Shown here: positions 59,838 through 64,000 of the stretch, piece after piece
Layout: each line of letters begins with the position of its first letter
Position numbering within the stretch: position 1 is the first letter of the stretch
Source of the DNA: Spirodela intermedia
Lineage: Eukaryota; Streptophyta; Magnoliopsida; Alismatales; Araceae
Assembly (NCBI GenBank): GCA_902729315.2
Contig: LR746265.1
Span: forward strand, 7,632,892-7,696,891
Direction of reading: 5' to 3'
DNA: 64,000 nt
Position numbers and translations under genes: made by a program
Notes under the pieces: generated by a model
Told to the model about the DNA's origin: nothing
Database searches by the model: none
What the model saw: the letters and a program-made list of their open reading frames with translations, nothing else

Positions 59838-60188
59838 ATGTCATATCTCTCAGGAGCTAAATCAGTTCCCGATGAACAAGTAAGAATTGCGTCAACTAAA
59901 ATTGAAGGAATTGGACCCAAAAAAGCCATTCAGGTTCGTTACCGATTAGGTATCAGTGGGAACATAAAGATGAATGAGTTAGCAAAGTATCAGATCGACC
60001 AAATTGAACAAATAATAGCTCAAGATCATCTTGTTCATTGGGAATTGAAGAGGGGAAAACGAGAAGACATCGAACGATTAATTTCTATTTCTCGTTATCG
60101 TGGAATTCGTCATCAAGATGGATCGCCCTTACGCGGTCAACGAACTCATACTAATGCAAGGACTTTTCGCAAGCAAATTCGGAAATGA
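59838..60188 (+). CDS. rps13: Mitochondrial-type ribosomal protein S13, intact frame in nuclear DNA
   Basis: A complete 116-aa frame matching the plant mitochondrial small-subunit protein S13 over its full length. It starts MSYLSGAKSVPDEQVRIAS, includes the helix-two-turn-helix core KIEGIGPKKAIQVRYRLGIS and the basic tail HQDGSPLRGQRTHTNAR ... RKQIRK. S13 sits in the head of the 30S-type subunit and contacts 16S rRNA and S19. Base use looks mitochondrial (no introns, A/T-rich codons). No targeting sequence is fused: an in-frame TAA (59832-59834) closes the frame six bases before or nearer the ATG. The gene is either a mitochondrial DNA insert that is still young, or a transferred working gene that lacks a standard presequence. 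The intact frame and lack of obvious neighbouring mitochondrial genes are notable. Confidence 0.92.
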   Translation: MSYLSGAKSVPDEQVRIASTKIEGIGPKKAIQVRYRLGISGNIKMNELAKYQIDQIEQIIAQDHLVHWELKRGKREDIERLISISRYRGIRHQDGSPLRGQRTHTNARTFRKQIRK

Positions 60189-60477
60189 AAGAAGCGCACT
60201 TGGTACTTGTCTGATCAATTACACTGTTCATCAATAGTTCACTGAAGTCGTTTTTTTTTTTTCTGTCTTTCACTGGTAACTAATGACGTATACGTATAGT
60301 AGGCCGCGCCCATACCCATAGCGAAATTCGGGCTATAACGAGAGTTTTGGGAATATGATGATAGATTCTCCGTTTAATTCAACAAAAGCTCGTTACAACT
60401 CACTTTTGTTTATAACTTCGAGGTTGTGTGACCTCTGGAGATACCCCAATTTTACTTGGGGTTCGACAACCACAGGG
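60189..60477. other. Sequence downstream of rps13, origin unclear
   Basis: Includes a T11 run and a GTAGGCCGCGCCCATAC segment. I do not see nad1 exon sequence, which follows rps13 in many plant mitochondrial genomes, so a mitochondrial insert, if present, seems short. Confidence 0.4.
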
Positions 60478-60680
60478 TACTGGTGCGCATGACACATGCG
60501 CACATGGGCATACATAGGCGGGCGGGCACGCACGTCATGTACGGGAGCTACTTAAAGGCGTGCGGGCGCGCACGCTATAAAAATATATTTATATATTTTT
60601 TCATACGCGCGCAAGCGCGCTTTTTAATTTATTTATTATAAATTATATATGCATGCACACATGCGTGTACACGCCCAGGA
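60478..60680. repeat. Alternating purine-pyrimidine island with palindromes
   Basis: GC-rich alternating stretches (GGTGCGCATGACACATGCGCAC, in pieces GTGCGCATG and CATGCGCAC; CGGGCGCGCACGC; ACGCGCGCAAGCGCGC) alternate with AT stretches (TATAAAAATATATTTATATA, TATATATGCATGCACACATGCGTG in pieces). The arms GCGCGC-AA-GCGCGC and the GCATGC cores can form hairpins. This has strong Z-DNA and cruciform potential. Confidence 0.7.
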
Positions 60681-63600
60681 ATACATATTAATACCCGATG
60701 CTGGAATCGAGGGAGAAGAAGAGGTAGCAGCCCCAACATAGAATAGCGATGTAATTTGAAAAGGAGGTGGACTGGATCCCCAGTTACCCGCTGCAACTTC
60801 AGAGTGGCTTTCCTGCTAGTGTTTAGCGTAAACCTGTTATTCCTAGTTTGTTGAATCTCTTTGTCACATACAGAAAGGGGTGATATTTGTGTGAGGTATG
60901 CTAATTGAGATCATTTAAATCCGTTATTTTTTTGGTTAATCCTGAGAAATTATAGACTGCATTTTGCTGAAGATTGTTAAAATTGTCGTGGTCTCATTAC
61001 TTTTTTCCTCTTGATGTGCCTAGAATATTTTCTTTTACCATACAATGAAAGTTGAAAATCGAGTGTGACAATCAATAATAAAACTGTGCTGTGATCACTG
61101 TATACGGAGTATTTCAAGGGTTCCTAGTAAGCATTGTTCTTGACAAGCTCAAACAGGATCGAGACTTCTTAAATCAATTTTTTCTGTTTTTACGATCGAA
61201 AATATCAGATACATACCCATGGTGTTCAAGGAAGGCTATAATTCCTATATATGTCTCTTGGGGCAGCTTTAGCGTGCTTTAACCCCGCCCTGTAAAAATT
61301 TCAGGATACTGTTTCCTTACCCATTGGTTTAGTCATTTTACTCATTCCTTTTTGCCCAGTGACATATTGTTTAAGCATTTAAACTGGTCTTATTAAATCT
61401 TATAGCGGGCTAATGTGCCAGTCAGTTTATATCACCACCGCCATCCTCCTATAGGTCTCTGGTAAAGTGCTTTCTCGGAGCTGAAAGGTCCCCACTCTTT
61501 TGGGAAGCAGGTGATGGAGGTCTGTTCTTGGCTTTCTCAGAGCAGGCGCCACTTACTTTCAGAGACAAGGTCGATTCCGGGTTCGTCAGAGAGGATTTCA
61601 GCTCCTTATGGTGCAGTAATTGCTACCTTTGGGTGATTCTTCCTCCCTCCGGTCTCCTTTCCAAATACTTGGCTTGACAAATATGATCCTTCAACGCTAA
61701 GAAATGGTGTTTTTGCACAAAATTCATTGAAACATGGAGAAGTACCGTAATATTTTGACGGTTTCTCATCTTTTTGGCCTCGACCTCAACTTGGATGGGA
61801 TCGCACTGGTTGCATCTGTGCAAGAATGGCGGATTTCAGGGCTGGGTTCGAGAATCAAACCAGTTGTCCTTTGGACCCACTATCCGTGAACATGGCCAGA
61901 ACTTTGTCCGTTTGAGGATTCATAGAAGAACCCTCCATGCTTCCTGAAATGTATTTCAATTATTTAATTCGGCTATTAAAGGGACTGGTTCCAATGTGGG
62001 TCTTGTCCGTCTCCTCACTGGGTGATGGCGGATGTTGTTCCTAAGTTGAAGAGGGAGAGAGATTGAGAGAGATGAGTGATAGATAATGAGGCACCCATGT
62101 AGTGAGAGAAAACGTGATTTGGACTTATGGACCAGTTTTAGTGGGCATGATTCAGATCCCTAATAAAAACGAAGTCAACCCAGGGTTGAGGACTGATGGA
62201 CCAGCTTTGGTGTCACGGGGGCTGAGGAGACGTGGATCGGGCGGACCGACAGATCGGGAAATCAAGCGACCGATGTAAGTGGAAAACCTCTTGACAGATG
62301 TTCTCCTATTATGGGGTGGATGGACGGGGGCGTGATGGGTTTTCTGGGCGGCTAAGAGTGGGGAAGTCGGGCGGGCTCTCCCCGGACTGAGAAGGACGCA
62401 CGTGAGTAGAGGTGTACAGGTTTTTCTCCTCCAACAGAGTTCCTCCATTGACCATCAACATTATCATGTCATCTCGAAGAAGGCTGCTTGGGGCCTGTGA
62501 GGGCGACCAAGGCTGGGCTTGGTGCCTGTGAGGGCGAGAATAGAAGTGAGTCCAATACTTGACCTGTGACATTTGCGTTTGGGCCATTGACACCACCAAC
62601 ACCGGCAGTGATGTTTGGGCTTTTAATGGGCCTACATGACAAGTTTCTGTGATCAATTATACCTGTACTTGCAATGCAGTTTTCCAATGCTTGTTAAATT
62701 GGATTTAGATTTATTATCTTTTGGTGACCAGCTCCGTTCCGCAACGATTACAGAATGTTTCAAGTACATCTAGTAGGAATCTAACCTACATAAGCACATG
62801 GTTATGGCCCGTGTGAAGTCAGGCCCAGGCCCAGGCCCAGGCTCACCCCCCAACGTGGGGTAGGTGAGAGTGTTTGCCCAAATAATCCAAATGTGATTGG
62901 AGTAAAGGAAAAGATGGAAAAGCTTCAGGTTATTGATCCAATTATTGAGCCTTTTGGGCCTCGCTAGCCCCAATTAGTGGGCCCAATTATATCAGTTTTA
63001 ATGAGGCCATTGAGACTCCAACTAAACCCTCTTTTCTTGCATGAGCTGCTTTAGTACTATTTTAAGGAGGATGGGGTCTACAGCTTAATATGTAACAAAG
63101 CTGAGGGCTATTCTTAAATAATTTCAATTCCACTACCAATTGTAATAAATGTGAGTACAGAGGGACATACTTGGAAAGAATGCTGTTTAGTAGGAACAAT
63201 AAAGAGAAATTGACACTGGCCATGCCATACCGTTTCAATTCGTCTATCTGATGCTGATGTGGTCAACAAGGATCCATACTTTGTCCCACACGTTGACTAT
63301 AAATTCTCAATTTATATACTTTTAGCTCAAGTGTACGACCCCGGTAAGCATCTTTCTGCCATCCAATGAGGATCCTTGCAATCAATCCTCAGTTTACGTT
63401 AATGGAACTCATCCTGCGGTTCAGTGGAAACCCTCATCGCCGATTGTAAGTAGCAAGTTAGACATGGAAGATCCCAACAGCCATCAGTAGGAGTCTCAAT
63501 ACATGTGATGGAATCAATATGAGGGTTCATTCCCTTAGGTGGACCCACAAGGAGGAAGAAGAGGGAGAAGAGGCCACGTCACCCATGCACCCCTTCTCCC

Positions 63601-63740
63601 CTAAGGAAAGAGTTTCTCCCTCCAAGAAACACTGCTTGGCATCCTTTCCTCTATTTTCTGTAAACACTCAAACTCAAGAATACTGGAAGGAGAAGTTGAA
63701 ATTGACTTTAAAATCAAGAAGATTCATGTTATCCCTCTCA
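60681..63740. other. No supported gene
   Basis: Short frames at 61091-61282 (plus) and 62152-62690 (minus) show no domain or conserved pattern. TGGGCC/GGCCCA motifs cluster near 62580-62640 and 62810-62990 and GGCCCAGG is repeated at 62822-62840. This may be a promoter region for a gene off the right edge. Confidence 0.4.
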
Positions 63741-63868
63741 CCTCTTGGATCAGGGGTTCCTTCTCCCTCATTCGCCCCTTGGACTGGGGGTTCCTCTCTC
63801 CTTTCATCGCCTCTTGGACTAGGGGCTTCCTCTCTTCTTCTCGCCCTCTTGGATTAGGGGGACCTCCA
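63741..63868. repeat. Minisatellite, four ~35-bp units
   Basis: Units CTCTTGGA(T/C)(C/T)AGGGG(T/C)TTCC followed by TCTC-rich sequence and CGCC start at about 63741, 63776, 63811 and 63845. A Pro/Ala-type GCC(A/G)TTC(C) periodicity (CATCGCCGCCATTCC, CATTCCGCCTCCTCGCC) continues to the window end. The open frame across this region (63519-63857) is probably not a gene, but the stretch could belong to an exon starting at the right edge. Confidence 0.6.
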
Positions 63869-64000
63869 TTTCTTCCTCTTCATGTCGTCCTCGCCTCCTG
63901 CCCCATCGCCGCCATTCCACCTTCTTGCCATCTGCCTCGTCGCTGCCATTCCGCCTCCTCGCCATTCACCTCGAAGCCACCGTTCCTCTTCCTCCTCGTC

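Noticed and set aside
62152-62690. Overlapping minus-strand frames up to 115 aa
   Set aside because: No family features, mutually overlapping, and the region carries promoter-like GGCCCA motifs.

Overview
The window is nuclear DNA of a flowering plant. It has short, conventional GT-AG introns, TATAAATA promoters, plant-only gene families (IDD zinc finger, bHLH112/123-type factor, plant Golgi mannosidase I) and a decayed Ty1-copia retrotransposon. A secreted GNA-type lectin gene suits a monocot or an early-diverging lineage, but the species cannot be named from sequence alone. (GA)n/(CT)n microsatellites are very dense throughout.

Layout, left to right. The 5' part of a minus-strand gene leaves the left edge: coding 1-268, with a 5'-leader intron to 1843. 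A complete 14-exon class I alpha-mannosidase gene (MNS1/2-like, minus) fills 3.25-13.6 kb. A small plus-strand membrane-protein ORF (14.5 kb) and a shortened IDD zinc-finger gene (16.0-16.9 kb) follow. From 17 to 26 kb I see no gene, only AT-rich sequence, a ~38-bp degenerate tandem repeat and a 460-bp pure-purine tract. From 26.5 to 31.5 kb lie decayed copies of one bHLH exon and then the intact seven-exon bHLH gene (minus). From 31.6 to 38.4 kb there are only microsatellites and minisatellites. A USE1-like SNARE gene (seven coding exons, minus) spans 38.5-42.8 kb, with a probable 5'-leader exon near 44.65 kb.

From 45 to 55.3 kb is a small tandem family. One intact two-exon gene encodes a 161-aa protein I do not recognise (45.26-45.82 kb). 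A decayed copy lies at 47.5-48.0 kb. A second decayed copy is split by a 4.7-kb copia element (49.27-53.95 kb) whose coding region shows many C-to-T and G-to-A changes. The right end holds a secreted lectin gene (58.0-58.5 kb) with altered sugar-binding motifs, a possible two-exon gene of unknown function (59.4-59.8 kb), and directly behind it an intact mitochondrial-type rps13 reading frame (59.84-60.19 kb). The last 3.8 kb holds an alternating purine-pyrimidine GC/AT island and a short minisatellite.

The genes are independent single-transcript plant genes with no operon logic. Exon boundaries were worked out by hand from reading frame, GT-AG signals and family knowledge. The mannosidase, bHLH, USE1, IDD and 161-aa models all close in frame to a stop codon. 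The strongest points for follow-up are the IDD protein lacking most of zinc finger 4, the bHLH exon copied with its GA tract, the unknown tandem gene family, and the rps13 copy in nuclear DNA.
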